Positions 16,340 through 26,372 are shown, counted from the stretch's first letter. The stretch is 64,000 nt of DNA from Lachnospiraceae bacterium (GCA_910574885.1 CAJTDD010000010.1:83598-147597); one strand, 5' to 3'. The notes: generated by a model from the letters alone, not told the origin. A program made the numbers and translations.

Positions 16340-17750
16340 TGATAGAATTTCTCCTTTCAAATATCTTCGGGAATGCGGTATGCACCGGGATCGGCGCCTT
16401 GCCCTTCTCAACGCCGAGATACTCCAACTCCAGATTATTCTTGCGCATAATATTGCGGATACCCTCGCGGATATCGCCCTCATGCCCGGACAGTTCCTCC
16501 GGATAATGGAGCAGCATATCAATCTTCCCCTTCTCATAATACAACATCATATCAAAAAAGCCAACATCTTTCATGTCAAACTTAATCAGCAGCTTCACGC
16601 CCCGCTCCTTAGAGCCGGGATTCCCCGACTCCTCATCCGGGTCAACCCACATCTCCGAAAACATCGGAACGCCGTCCAATATCACAGGCAGCATCACATG
16701 CATCACCGGCATATAGACGCTCTCATTCACCAGCACACTCCGCATAATATTGACAAACTGCTCCTTATTCTCGACACCGGCTTCACCCTTCACGCCAGCC
16801 TCCATAATATTCAGCAGCTTATCCGTTACCTCGTTCTTACCTGCCGCCCGGTCGTAATCCACATTCAGCAGCATATTACGAAAATCCTTCCCCGTCATTC
16901 CCTGGAAATGCTTATGGAATGTCGGGAAATCCATCAGCCGCTGGAACGCCTCCACCACCTTGTCAAGGCTGCCGCTCTCATACCGCGCCGTATTGAACGC
17001 AACCAATGTAACCAGATCCCGCAGCTTCCCCATCTCCCGGTTCTCCGCCACATATTTGCCCATGTATGGGATAATCTGCTCTTTGAGCATCCGCACGTTC
17101 GCCGCGTTGCTGTCCGTAGAATGGGGCTTTAGCCGCATAGCGAGCCTTTGAAGGCCCTCCCGGTCATTCCGGAACATACGCGCCTCAATATCCTCAAGGG
17201 TCCCCTTGATATTCTCAAGGATATGCTTGCCCGAAGACATGTCATTATATTTTTTCAGGAAATCCAGCACGCCCGCCTTGAGTTCCACCGTCGTAGCCTC
17301 GCCCATAATCTGGCGCATCACGTCAAACAGCGGTCCTTGCAGCCGGTTCGCCCCCGCCATCTGGCTCTTCATGAACTCGTTCAGCTTCTCCGGGGACATC
17401 TCAAGCATCTGGAAAAACGCCTGGATCTCTTCCGCCGTCCCCTTGCCGATTCCTGACTCCACAAGGTTCGCCATCCCGCCGAAGATCATCTTGGTCATAA
17501 TCTCTCCGAGTCTCGGCACATCCCGCAGGGACGCAACAAAACTTCCGAAGTTCGATTCATAAGAAATACCCTTCTGCCCTCCGTCGTCTCCGCCCGACTC
17601 GGTACGGCCGTCCGCCCTTCCTACCCGGTTTGCCTCGACAGGGTTCTTAATGCTTAGATCCTCCGCCTGCTGGGAAGGAGTCTGTTTATTTATGGTATTA
17701 TTATTCTCATACGCCACGGTTGGGTTCGTTACTTTTAAAATATTTGACAT
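16326..17750 (-). CDS. Flagellar-cluster protein, possible FliK-like C-terminus
   Basis: A 474-residue protein without signal peptide or membrane helix. Residues 1-65 are Asn/Gln/Gly-rich and probably disordered; the middle is largely alpha-helical (FFQMLEMSPEKLNEFMKSQMAG and similar). The last 100 residues (GVKLLIKFDMKDVGFFDMMLYYEKGKIDM with an EGIRNIMRKNNLELEYLGV segment) resemble the C-terminal domain of hook-length control proteins, which binds the FlhB C-domain. It is translated together with the FlhB C-domain gene and diverges from cheA. This is the arrangement of ylqG-ylqH. Family assignment is tentative. Confidence 0.65.
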   Translation of the reverse strand: MSNILKVTNPTVAYENNNTINKQTPSQQAEDLSIKNPVEANRVGRADGRTESGGDDGGQKGISYESNFGSFVASLRDVPRLGEIMTKMIFGGMANLVESGIGKGTAEEIQAFFQMLEMSPEKLNEFMKSQMAGANRLQGPLFDVMRQIMGEATTVELKAGVLDFLKKYNDMSSGKHILENIKGTLEDIEARMFRNDREGLQRLAMRLKPHSTDSNAANVRMLKEQIIPYMGKYVAENREMGKLRDLVTLVAFNTARYESGSLDKVVEAFQRLMDFPTFHKHFQGMTGKDFRNMLLNVDYDRAAGKNEVTDKLLNIMEAGVKGEAGVENKEQFVNIMRSVLVNESVYMPVMHVMLPVILDGVPMFSEMWVDPDEESGNPGSKERGVKLLIKFDMKDVGFFDMMLYYEKGKIDMLLHYPEELSGHEGDIREGIRNIMRKNNLELEYLGVEKGKAPIPVHTAFPKIFERRNSINVTI

Positions 17751-17868
17751 TTTTTCACCTACTCTATAATTTACTCTTATCCTTTTCCGCCATTATGACG
17801 ATATACATAAAAATAATACTTTTTAACATATTATAATTAACATTATTAGATAAGGCGGTACTAAGATT

Positions 17869-20016
17869 ATGGATAACATGCTTGAAATGTATCTTTATGA
17901 GACAAACACTCTTATGGAACAGCTGGATGAACTCTTAATAGAAGCGGAAAAGAATGCAACGTTCACAACGAATGATGTTAATGAGATTTTCCGTATCATG
18001 CATACGATCAAAGGATCATCTGCAATGATGGAATTCTCTACGTTGATGGAGATTGCACATCATATAGAGGACTTGTTCTTCTATATCCGTGAAAACGGGA
18101 TGGATGCTCTTGACGAATCACACAAAAATGATTTGTTCAATCTGATGTTCCAATCAACGGATGCTCTTCGTATAGAGGTTGAAAAAATCGAAAACGATGA
18201 GCCCCTTAGCACTAATATCGACCACATCATCGCAAATATTAATAGTTTTTTGGAAAAAATCAGTTCTTCCGGAAGCAAGCCGGCTGCTGATTCTTCCAAG
18301 GATGAGAAGGCCGAATCCGAGATGCCGGTTGCCGATGGGGAAGCAATCGCACGTATCAACCAGGAACTTGCCGGCTGCCCGGAAAGTAATTTACGTTACT
18401 TCATACGGATTCATTTTGAAGAAGGGTCCGGTATGGAGAATCTTCGTGCGTTTATGGTAATTACGTCACTGAGAGAGATTGACCTGCACTTTGAACACTA
18501 TCCGAATGATGTGGAGACGAATTCTGACACCAGCGAGACGATTGTGGAGAAAGGCTTCTTTATCGCAGTTGCGAACGAGGAAGACTTAGAGCGGGCGCTC
18601 CAGGCGATTAAACTGCAGAACAGCATCCATTCCTATGAAGTAATTGAAAATGCATCGGCGAAGCCTGTCGAGAAGGCTCAGGCTTCACAGTCACACCCGG
18701 CAACGGCAGAGCCGGCAAGCAGCGCCCCGGCATCCAATAACGCCCCGGCAGCAAGCAGCGCCCCAGCATCCAATAATGCCCCGGCCGCAAGCAACGCTCC
18801 GGCCGCTTCCGCCCACAACGGCGCTCCGGTAAAGCAGAGCTTAATCAGTGTAAACCTGTCCAAACTGGACAGTCTGGTAGCAATCGTCGGCGAGATCGTT
18901 ATTACCGAATCTATGGTAACATCTTCGCCGGATTTACAGAATTTAAAACTCGACAACTTCACGAAGTCAGCGCGCCAGCTGCGCAAATTAACAGACGACC
19001 TTCAGGATATTGCAATGTCCCTTAGGATGGTTCCTCTGTCAGGAACATTCCAGAAGATGAACCGTATTGTCCGTGATATGAAGAAGAAGCTTAATAAGGA
19101 CGTACGCCTCACTCTGGTAGGCGAGAATACGGAAGTAGATAAGACAGTTGTGGACAGCATCGGCGACCCGATCATGCATATTGTCCGTAACTCCATGGAT
19201 CACGGCGTAGAAGCGACGGCAGAAGAGCGTATTGCCGCAGGCAAGAACCCTCAGGCAGAGATTATCCTTTCCGCCGCCCATACAGGAAGCGAAGTTATCA
19301 TTTCCATTTCCGATGACGGACAGGGAATGAATCCGGAAAAGATTCTTGCCAAGGCAGAACGGAACGGAATCCTGACCAAACCGGCAAGCGATTATTCCAA
19401 GAAAGAAATCCTCTCTCTTCTCCTGTTGCCCGGCTTCTCTACCAACGAAGAAGTCACCGAATTCTCCGGCCGCGGCGTAGGTATGGACGTAGTGAAGAAG
19501 AATGTAGAGGCAGTCGGCGGAACGATTTCCATCACAAGCGAGACGGGCAAGGGAAGCTGTACGACCCTCAAAATCCCGCTTACCATGGCGATTACGGACG
19601 GTATGGAGGTTTCCGTAGGCAAGTCCTTGTTTACAATACCGATTGCCAATATCCGCCAGTCATTTAAGCCGCAGAAGGAAGAAGTCATCCTGGATGCTAA
19701 CGGCAACGAGATTATTAAGTGCCTGGATGCGTTCTATCCTATTATAAGAATACATGAGTTATACAATATTGAGACAGAAGTTACCAATATTGAAGACGGT
19801 ATCCTGATTTGGGTTGAAACTGCCGACATATCCTACTGTCTGTTCGTGGATGAGCTGCTTGGAGAACAGCAGGTAGTGGTAAAGCCTCTCTCACCGTTCC
19901 TTGGCAACTTCAACATCAAGAGTTCCGGAATCGGCGGCTGCACCATCCTCGGCGACGGCAATATCAGCCTAATCCTGGATATCAGCAACTTATACGCGGC
20001 GACTCGGCAATATTAA
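17869..20016 (+). CDS. cheA: Chemotaxis histidine kinase CheA
   Basis: A 715-residue kinase with the full domain order. HPt domain with the phosphorylated His45 in IMHTIKGSSAMM; a possible response-regulator-binding region at about 160-255; an Ala/Pro/Ser/Asn linker with repeated APASNNAPAAS units at about 277-320; dimerisation helices from about 323; the ATPase with HIVRNSMDHGVE (N box), SDDGQGM (G1) and GRGVGMDVV (G2); and a C-terminal CheW-like domain. The start at 17869 has a modest AAGG site; ATG 17878 is possible. First gene of cheA-cheW-cheR-cheB. No cheY or cheD is present in the window. Confidence 0.97.
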   Translation: MDNMLEMYLYETNTLMEQLDELLIEAEKNATFTTNDVNEIFRIMHTIKGSSAMMEFSTLMEIAHHIEDLFFYIRENGMDALDESHKNDLFNLMFQSTDALRIEVEKIENDEPLSTNIDHIIANINSFLEKISSSGSKPAADSSKDEKAESEMPVADGEAIARINQELAGCPESNLRYFIRIHFEEGSGMENLRAFMVITSLREIDLHFEHYPNDVETNSDTSETIVEKGFFIAVANEEDLERALQAIKLQNSIHSYEVIENASAKPVEKAQASQSHPATAEPASSAPASNNAPAASSAPASNNAPAASNAPAASAHNGAPVKQSLISVNLSKLDSLVAIVGEIVITESMVTSSPDLQNLKLDNFTKSARQLRKLTDDLQDIAMSLRMVPLSGTFQKMNRIVRDMKKKLNKDVRLTLVGENTEVDKTVVDSIGDPIMHIVRNSMDHGVEATAEERIAAGKNPQAEIILSAAHTGSEVIISISDDGQGMNPEKILAKAERNGILTKPASDYSKKEILSLLLLPGFSTNEEVTEFSGRGVGMDVVKKNVEAVGGTISITSETGKGSCTTLKIPLTMAITDGMEVSVGKSLFTIPIANIRQSFKPQKEEVILDANGNEIIKCLDAFYPIIRIHELYNIETEVTNIEDGILIWVETADISYCLFVDELLGEQQVVVKPLSPFLGNFNIKSSGIGGCTILGDGNISLILDISNLYAATRQY

Positions 20017-20043
20017 AGTGTACAGAAAACTGGAGGAATAATT

Positions 20044-20523
20044 ATGTCAGCAGATACAGCAGTAAATACAGCAGCGAACGAAGTTATGGAGGATGGGACG
20101 CCAATCTCAACGGAACGTTTCTTAACATTCAGTTCCGACGGGCTTAACATCGGCGTCAGCACCAACTACGTTATTGAGATTATTACGAACCATGCGATTA
20201 CCATGGTTCCCCTTGTTCCAGATTATGTCAAGGGTATCATCAACTTACGTGGGCAGATTATCCCAATCATTGATATCCGTCTGCGTATGGGGAAACCTGC
20301 AATCGAATATACCTCTTCAACCTGTATTATCGTGTTGAACATCAATTCCGTCTACATCGGCATTATCGTAGACGCAGTTCAGCAGGTAATGGATATTGAC
20401 CAGGAGAGAATCTCACCGGTTCCGGTAGAGAATCAGCAAGAACTGATCAGCGGGATGATTTCTTCATCTGAGCGTTCGGTTATTCTGTTCCTGGATTGTG
20501 AGCAGCTTGTTCAGTCATACTAA
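20044..20523 (+). CDS. cheW: Chemotaxis coupling protein CheW
   Basis: A 159-residue CheW-fold adaptor that joins CheA to chemoreceptors. Visible family blocks are ITMVPLVPDYVKGIINLRGQ, IIPIIDIRLRMG and IGIIVDAVQQVMDI. A GGAGG site precedes the ATG. It lies 27 bp after cheA and 22 bp before cheR. Confidence 0.96.
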   Translation: MSADTAVNTAANEVMEDGTPISTERFLTFSSDGLNIGVSTNYVIEIITNHAITMVPLVPDYVKGIINLRGQIIPIIDIRLRMGKPAIEYTSSTCIIVLNINSVYIGIIVDAVQQVMDIDQERISPVPVENQQELISGMISSSERSVILFLDCEQLVQSY

Positions 20524-20545
20524 TTAATACAAAGGAGCCAGAACT

Positions 20546-21358
20546 ATGTTAACTCTAAATGACCGTGATTTTCAGACATTGATAACGTTCATTCATCAGA
20601 ACTACGGAATAGACTTGTCAAAAAAACGCCAGTTGATCGTCGGCCGTCTTTCTAACACGATTGTCTCCTTAGGATTTTCCTCCTTCGGAGAGTATATCGA
20701 TAATCTGGTTACGAATAAGAAACCGGAAGATATCGAATTAATGCTGAATAAGCTTACAACAAACTACACGTTTTTTATGCGGGAAAGGGCGCATTTTGAT
20801 CTGTTCAAGGACACTATCCTTCCCTATCTTGTAGAGACAAAGAAGGATAAAGTCCTCAGTATATGGAGTGCGGCATGCTCTTCCGGGGAAGAACCTTACA
20901 CGATTTCCATGATCCTGAAGGAATTCTTCGGTTCCAAGGCAGCCGCATGGGATACGCGGGTTCTCGCAACCGACATTTCCCAGAACGCCCTGAAGGCGGC
21001 AAAGAGCGCGGTCTATGACGAAGAGGCGTTAAAGGAACTCGATCCCGGATGGAAGTCAAAGTATTTCCGTCCTGCGGGTGAGCCTGGTACATTTACCGTT
21101 GCCCCGGAGATTCAGTCCAATGTAATCTTCCGGACATTCAACCTGATGGACCCGATTCGATTTAAATTGAAGTTCGATGTGATTTTTTGCAGGAACGTGA
21201 TGATTTATTTCGATCAGCCAACCAAGGATGCGTTAGTGCAGCGTTTTTTTAATGCGACTAACCCCGGCGGATACCTTTTGATCGGTCATTCAGAGAGCCT
21301 GAACAAGACAACAACGCCCTACAAATATCTGAAACCTGCTACCTATCGTAAAATTTGA
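20546..21358 (+). CDS. cheR: Chemoreceptor glutamate methyltransferase CheR
   Basis: A 270-residue SAM-dependent methyltransferase with an N-terminal helical domain (to about residue 80), FMRERAHFDLF, the SAM-binding IWSAACSSGEEPYTISMIL, VLATDISQNAL and a FDVIFCRNVMIYFD block. It methylates glutamates on receptors such as the MCP at 56806-58938. It is followed by a 115-bp gap before cheB, without a recognisable terminator, so cheB may be on the same transcript. Confidence 0.96.
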   Translation: MLTLNDRDFQTLITFIHQNYGIDLSKKRQLIVGRLSNTIVSLGFSSFGEYIDNLVTNKKPEDIELMLNKLTTNYTFFMRERAHFDLFKDTILPYLVETKKDKVLSIWSAACSSGEEPYTISMILKEFFGSKAAAWDTRVLATDISQNALKAAKSAVYDEEALKELDPGWKSKYFRPAGEPGTFTVAPEIQSNVIFRTFNLMDPIRFKLKFDVIFCRNVMIYFDQPTKDALVQRFFNATNPGGYLLIGHSESLNKTTTPYKYLKPATYRKI

Positions 21359-21473
21359 TAATTATAAAAACAGAAGGAATGGGCTGCTTTTGATGTTTCA
21401 GAAGCGGCTTTTCCATGGTTATCCCTACAACTATAATGGATACGCAGTATCGGCGTAAGAAAGGAACCTTTTT

Positions 21474-22595
21474 ATGAATAACAAAATTAAAGTATTAGTC
21501 GTTGACGATTCTTCTCTATTTCGGCAGGCGCTCATTCAACATCTGTCATCCCAACCCGGCATAGAAGTAATCGGCTATGCTATCAATGCCTATGATGCCA
21601 AACAGAAGATTCCTCAGCTGCATCCGGATGTACTCACTCTGGATGTGGAGATGCCCGGCCTAAACGGAATCGAATTTTTGAAGCAGTTACTTCCTACCAA
21701 TCCGCTTCCGGTCGTTCTGGTATCCTCCCTGAACTTGAGCGTATTCGATGCACTTTCAGCCGGTGCGGTTGATTTTGTACGCAAACCAGATATGACGGTG
21801 AGAAATTCAAAAGATACATTCTTTGAATCCCTCACCGTAAAAGTTATGACGGCCGCAAAGGCAAAAGTCCGCATCAGCCAGCCAAATACGCCCGCGCCAA
21901 ACTCAACGGCGCCGGCGCCGGCTCCCGCCCCTGCAGGCGCTCCGGGAACGGCCCGTCCGCGCTCAGCACAGGGTACGGCAAGACCGATGCCATTTGCAGC
22001 GCTGTCACGCAATGTCCTTGATTCCACGATTATCGGGCTGGGCGCATCTACAGGAGGAACTGAGGCAACCCTTGAGGTATTGAAACGGCTTCCCGGCAAC
22101 ATCCCCGGTATGGTCATTACCCAGCACATGCCGGAAGGGTTTACGGAAATGTACGCCCAGCGCTTGAACCGTATCTGTAACATGGAAGTGCGCGAGGCAA
22201 AGAACGGCGACGTGATCCATCCTGGCCTGGCCTTGATTGCGCCCGGCGCTAAACAGATGGAAGTTGTCCGCTCCGGGCGCAACTACATCGTCCAGTGCCG
22301 TCCCGGCGCCAAGGTGAGCGGCCACTGCCCGTCTGTAGACGTCCTGTTTAACTCAATCGCGGCAAACGTCTCCATCAATAAGGTTGGCATCATCATGACC
22401 GGAATGGGACGCGACGGTGCGGACGGCCTTCTCAAGATGCGGCAGAGCGGCGCGTTTACCATCGGACAAGATAAAGAATCCTGTGTCGTATACGGTATGC
22501 CTATGGTCGCCTACAACATCGGGGCAGTCTGCACACAGGCTTCCTGCGAAAATATTTCTAACGTCCTGATGAATCATCTCAAGGGCGTTAAGTAA
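21474..22595 (+). CDS. cheB: Chemotaxis methylesterase/deamidase CheB
   Basis: A 373-residue protein. Receiver domain: VLVVDDSSLFRQAL, phospho-acceptor Asp in LTLDVEMPGLNG, and the switch Ser/Lys in VLVSS and VRKPD. A Pro/Ala-rich linker lies at about residues 137-165 (PAPAPAPAGAPG). The esterase domain has the catalytic triad in LGASTGG (Ser), ITQHMPEGF (His) and MTGMGRDGADG (Asp). It removes methyl groups from receptors when phosphorylated by CheA. A sigma-28-like -10 box for flgM lies 34 bp downstream. Confidence 0.97.
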   Translation: MNNKIKVLVVDDSSLFRQALIQHLSSQPGIEVIGYAINAYDAKQKIPQLHPDVLTLDVEMPGLNGIEFLKQLLPTNPLPVVLVSSLNLSVFDALSAGAVDFVRKPDMTVRNSKDTFFESLTVKVMTAAKAKVRISQPNTPAPNSTAPAPAPAPAGAPGTARPRSAQGTARPMPFAALSRNVLDSTIIGLGASTGGTEATLEVLKRLPGNIPGMVITQHMPEGFTEMYAQRLNRICNMEVREAKNGDVIHPGLALIAPGAKQMEVVRSGRNYIVQCRPGAKVSGHCPSVDVLFNSIAANVSINKVGIIMTGMGRDGADGLLKMRQSGAFTIGQDKESCVVYGMPMVAYNIGAVCTQASCENISNVLMNHLKGVK

Positions 22596-22609
22596 CTTCG
22601 TTTTTAGTG

Positions 22610-22636
22610 TTATGAATCCCGAAGTTGTGCCGATAT
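22610..22636 (+). promoter_or_regulatory. Possible sigma-28 promoter of flgM
   Basis: GCCGATAT at 22629-22636 is an exact sigma-28 -10 box; at 15 bp upstream there is TTAT rather than TAAA. flgM-flgN-flgK-flgL are late flagellar genes in other bacteria, which fits. Confidence 0.45.
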
Positions 22637-22691
22637 TCATAATATAACAAGATAATCACGTTACAAAAATTTATGAAAAAAGGAGTCCAGT

Positions 22692-22994
22692 ATGAAAATC
22701 TCAACTAATAATAATGTGATGAACAACTTCACAGACCTGCGTATTCATACCAAGGAAAGTTCTACTCCTTCTGTAGTTTCTAATGACGAACACAACTTCG
22801 ATGCTATTATTATAAAGTCTGACCCCAGACAGATTGAAGAGCATACGTTTGCCAAGTCACTTGCCCGGCAGTTGTCTTCTGAGATTAAGAATATGGCGTC
22901 TGCAGATAAGATTCACAATTTGCAGAATCAGGTTACAGCGAACACGTACCATGTGGACACCCATGCCATAGCAGCCCGGATGCTGCTGCTGTAG
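22692..22994 (+). CDS. flgM: Anti-sigma-28 factor FlgM
   Basis: A 100-residue protein whose C-terminal half carries the FlgM pattern: short helices then DKIHNLQNQVTANTYHVDTHAIAARMLL, as in the sigma-28-binding helices of the family. The N-terminal half is polar and probably disordered, as expected for a protein secreted through the flagellar apparatus. It lies directly upstream of flgN. It should hold SigD/FliA inactive until the hook is complete, and so would control the sigma-28 promoters described here. Confidence 0.88.
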   Translation: MKISTNNNVMNNFTDLRIHTKESSTPSVVSNDEHNFDAIIIKSDPRQIEEHTFAKSLARQLSSEIKNMASADKIHNLQNQVTANTYHVDTHAIAARMLLL

Positions 22995-23009
22995 GAGGAT
23001 AGACAAGGG

Positions 23010-23480
23010 ATGAATGATTTTACAGCTTTTACTAAGATTATAGAAGAGTTGATTACTCTTTTTGATCATTTAATTCCGATAGAACAGGAGAAGCTTGATG
23101 CGGCAGTGAAAAACCGAGTTTCATTTGTGGAAGACTGCATGCATAAGGAGCAGGCTGCTGTTCTTCAATTACGCGGATTGGAGCAGAAGCGGGAATCAGA
23201 ACAGAAGCGTCTCGGTATGGAAGGATATACGTTCCGGCAGATTTTGGAATGTGCTCCGGAAGAGGCGGCTGCTATCCTGAATCCTTTGTTTGACCAGTTA
23301 GCAGAACGGGTCCGCACTTTCCAGTCAGTCAGCGCAAGCGCAAGGGATATCATTGAAGTGAATCTTCATGTGATACAGCGTGCGTTAGCTGCAGAAGGCC
23401 CCGGAAAGGCCACATATTCTGCTGCAGGACAGAAGAAAAATGACAACAAACGGAACAACTTTACCAGTCGTTCCATTTAA
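23010..23480 (+). CDS. flgN: Flagellar export chaperone FlgN
   Basis: A 156-residue, almost wholly alpha-helical protein with long coiled-coil segments (IEELITLFDHLIPIEQEKLDAAVKN, then EQAAVLQLRGLEQKRESEQKRLGMEG). Size, helical character and position between flgM and flgK identify it as the chaperone of the hook-associated proteins FlgK and FlgL. Sequence similarity alone is weak, as usual in this family. The C-terminal tail (KKNDNKRNNFTSRSI) is basic. Confidence 0.82.
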   Translation: MNDFTAFTKIIEELITLFDHLIPIEQEKLDAAVKNRVSFVEDCMHKEQAAVLQLRGLEQKRESEQKRLGMEGYTFRQILECAPEEAAAILNPLFDQLAERVRTFQSVSASARDIIEVNLHVIQRALAAEGPGKATYSAAGQKKNDNKRNNFTSRSI

Positions 23481-23581
23481 TACCTGTGCGAAGCCTTTGC
23501 CCCAGATGATCGGATATACACGAATATCCGGCTTAGATATGGCGGATATGGCTTGCGGATAGATCAGAAGGAGGAATTGCT

Positions 23582-25258
23582 ATGATACGCTCTACGTTTG
23601 CCGGTTTCACCACCGCACAGCTTGGTATGGCTGCCAGCCAGCGTGCTCTGGATGTTGTCGGTCAGAATATTACGAATATCAATACCCCTGGATACACCAG
23701 GCAGCGTCTTGACCTTGCCAGCCTGAATACCCAGAAGGGTGACTTTTACAGTGCTAAGTCCAACATCAAGGTTGGTTTCGGTGTTGAGATGACAGCGGTT
23801 TCCCAGTTACGCGATCCGTTTCTGGATGCCCAGTACCGCTCCCAGATCAGCAAGCTGGGAACGACGGACGCACATGCGGCCGGTTTTGAACAGTTGACCC
23901 CCATTTTTGACGAGGCTACGATGGAAGGGGTTCGCGCCGCTTTCATCTCCCTTACCAGTTCATTGAGTACACTTTCTACTCAGGTTGGCAATCAGGAGCA
24001 TGATACGATGGTGCGCTCCAATATGCAGATTCTTCTGAATCTGTTCCGTGAGAACTCCGTCAAGCTTCAGGATGTCAGGGAAGATATGCAGATGGGCTTT
24101 AAGACTACCGATATTGAAGACTTAAACCATATGCTCAAGAATATTTCCGAGCTGAATAAAAGCATCAAGAGCAGCCATGTTCTTGGCAATCCGGCTCTTG
24201 AGTTACAGGATCAGCGGAACACGCTGTTAGACGAACTTGGAAGTTATCTTCCAATCTCTGTAAAATATAAGAACCAGGAAGTCGGACCGGGACAGTACGT
24301 AGAAATCTTGAATGTAGACTTCACAGATATCGAGGGTAAAAAGCACTCCCTGATTTCAGACAGTTTATATGCCCAGTTCGATGTGGATGTCGATCACGAG
24401 CCGGTATCCCTGACCCTTTTTGAGGCAAAAGGCGCAACTACAGACGTTACCGATATTTTGGGCTCCGGTACTTTAAAAGGGACTCTGGATTTCCTGAATA
24501 AATCCGGAGATTTCGACGGAACGGACTTCAAAGGGCTTGGTTATTATGAGAAGGTACTGGATTCTCTGGTGAATACCTTTGCTACGGAATTTAACAAGGC
24601 GAACACGGTATTGGATGCCAACGGCGATCCAACGAATATGTTAGATGCAGACGGCAATGTCGTTGAGACCTTTGATAAAGACGGGAATCCCCTTTATGCA
24701 AGGGATAAGAACGGAACGCTTCTTGACGGCTCTAACGGAACGCAGAAGGTATATCAGTATCCCCTATTTGAAACCAGCGACGGCTCTGCGGAGTTTACCG
24801 CTTCCAATATTAAGATTGCAAGCGGATGGGCGAACGGAAGCTACGGTATCCGTCCTTCCAACAATTATGTGACGGTAGACAAGGAAACGGGTTCTACCGC
24901 CAACGAGAATGTCCTGAATATGGTAAAGCTGCTGGAAAAGAATATCTCATTCTCCGCCCCGAATTCTGCCGGCAATAACATTACTTTCTACAAAGGAAGT
25001 TTTCATGATTGTTTTGCCAACATTGAGGCAACACTTGGTATTGACTATAAATCGGCCCAAACCATGCTGGCGAATCAGATTTCGGTTCTGAACCAGACAT
25101 CCAATTCAAGGGACGCCGTATCCGGCGTGCAGTTGGATGAGGAAGGCATGGATTTGCTGCACTATAATCAGTCATACAGTGCGGCGGCAAGATTTTTGAC
25201 AACATTGGACGAAGCTCTTGACAAATTGATTAACGGCACAGGCGTAGTCGGAAGGTAA
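23582..25258 (+). CDS. flgK: Flagellar hook-associated protein 1, FlgK
   Basis: A 558-residue junction protein. The N-terminus MIRSTFAGFTTAQLGMAASQ followed by the NITNINTPGYTRQR box is the hallmark of FlgK. The C-terminal helix (RDAVSGVQLDEEGMDLLHYNQSYSAAARFLTTLDEALDKLI) is the other half of the conserved coiled coil. The centre includes Asp/Gly-rich turns (DANGDPTNMLDADGNVVETFDKDGNPL) in the variable exposed domain. GGAGG precedes the ATG. FlgL follows 13 bp downstream. Confidence 0.96.
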   Translation: MIRSTFAGFTTAQLGMAASQRALDVVGQNITNINTPGYTRQRLDLASLNTQKGDFYSAKSNIKVGFGVEMTAVSQLRDPFLDAQYRSQISKLGTTDAHAAGFEQLTPIFDEATMEGVRAAFISLTSSLSTLSTQVGNQEHDTMVRSNMQILLNLFRENSVKLQDVREDMQMGFKTTDIEDLNHMLKNISELNKSIKSSHVLGNPALELQDQRNTLLDELGSYLPISVKYKNQEVGPGQYVEILNVDFTDIEGKKHSLISDSLYAQFDVDVDHEPVSLTLFEAKGATTDVTDILGSGTLKGTLDFLNKSGDFDGTDFKGLGYYEKVLDSLVNTFATEFNKANTVLDANGDPTNMLDADGNVVETFDKDGNPLYARDKNGTLLDGSNGTQKVYQYPLFETSDGSAEFTASNIKIASGWANGSYGIRPSNNYVTVDKETGSTANENVLNMVKLLEKNISFSAPNSAGNNITFYKGSFHDCFANIEATLGIDYKSAQTMLANQISVLNQTSNSRDAVSGVQLDEEGMDLLHYNQSYSAAARFLTTLDEALDKLINGTGVVGR

Positions 25259-25271
25259 CAGGAGGTATAAC

Positions 25272-26336
25272 ATGAGAATTACTACGAATCAGATATTAAG
25301 GAATTACAAATCGAATCTTGCGACTTCTCTTACGAATCTGGACAGCGCAAGAGTCAAGGTAATGACCGGACGGAAATTTAACGCAACGGCAGAAGATCCT
25401 GCCAGCGCGCTGCGTGCTTCTGTTCTGGAGCGTAAATATGTCAGAAATAACGATTATCTGGAGCTGGTAAAAGACGTACAGTCTTTTCAGGATGCCCAGG
25501 AAGATGCGGCGATGCAGCTTAACACGATTGGAAAACAACTGAGCAAGCAGTACGGTCTGGAAGCATTAAACGGAACCAACGGTTCTCTTGAAACCAGACA
25601 GACCTACGCCGACGCATGGCGCGGCTCTCAGGAGAGTTTCCTCCTGAGCCTGAACGCAAGCTATGAGGGGAAATATGTATTCGCCGGCAGCGACGGTCAG
25701 AAACCGCCCTTTAAGCTTGGCAAAGATAATGCCGGTAATCAGGCTTTGTTCTACCGGAACGTAGACGTCACAACCGGTCTTCTCTATGATGACGATGGAA
25801 ACCTTGTCAATGGCGACGGTGATCCAGCGAATGCTGCGGATCGGCTGAAAAAACTGTCGGAAGATTCTGTTTATGTTGACTTGGGATTCGGATTGAATAT
25901 CAACGATGATTTTACCATTGATTCATCCAGCGCATTCAATACCAGCCTTCCCGGCATTAATCTGGTAGGTTTCGGCAAGTATGACGACGGCGATCCGAAG
26001 AATATGATTCTGTTGATGGGAAAGATCGCGGACGAATTAGATAAACCTGATTTTGATTATGACAAGTACAAGGATCTCCTGGAAAAATTTGACGATGGAC
26101 GCAACGACGTACTGGAAGCCGTAACGACCCTTGGTACGCAGACAGAATTCCTGACCACTACCAAAGACAGGTTAGAGACAAACGAGATCAGCCTTGCTAC
26201 ACAGATTGACAACGTTGTGAATGTTGACATGGCAGAAGCTATCATGAATTTTTCTTGGGCGCAATATGCTTACAATGCATCGCTCAAGGTTGGCAACAAT
26301 ATATTGACACCATCATTTATTGATTTCATGAAATAA
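25272..26336 (+). CDS. flgL: Flagellar hook-filament junction protein FlgL (HAP3)
   Basis: A 354-residue member of the flagellin/FlgL family. N-terminal helical region MRITTNQILRNYKSNLATSL with ARVKVMTGRKFNATAEDPASAL, and C-terminal ATQIDNVVNVDMAEAIMNFSWAQYAYNASLKVGNNIL, are the conserved ends. The 130-residue middle is Asp-rich and exposed. AGGAGG precedes the ATG. It joins the filament to the hook after FlgK. Confidence 0.95.
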   Translation: MRITTNQILRNYKSNLATSLTNLDSARVKVMTGRKFNATAEDPASALRASVLERKYVRNNDYLELVKDVQSFQDAQEDAAMQLNTIGKQLSKQYGLEALNGTNGSLETRQTYADAWRGSQESFLLSLNASYEGKYVFAGSDGQKPPFKLGKDNAGNQALFYRNVDVTTGLLYDDDGNLVNGDGDPANAADRLKKLSEDSVYVDLGFGLNINDDFTIDSSSAFNTSLPGINLVGFGKYDDGDPKNMILLMGKIADELDKPDFDYDKYKDLLEKFDDGRNDVLEAVTTLGTQTEFLTTTKDRLETNEISLATQIDNVVNVDMAEAIMNFSWAQYAYNASLKVGNNILTPSFIDFMK

Positions 26337-26372
26337 TAAAAAGCATAGGAATGAGAAAGGAGGAAGTCTTTT

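Noticed and set aside
16140..17132. A 330-codon plus-strand frame
   Set aside because: Antisense to the FliK-like and FlhB C-domain genes, with shadow-type composition and no ribosome site.
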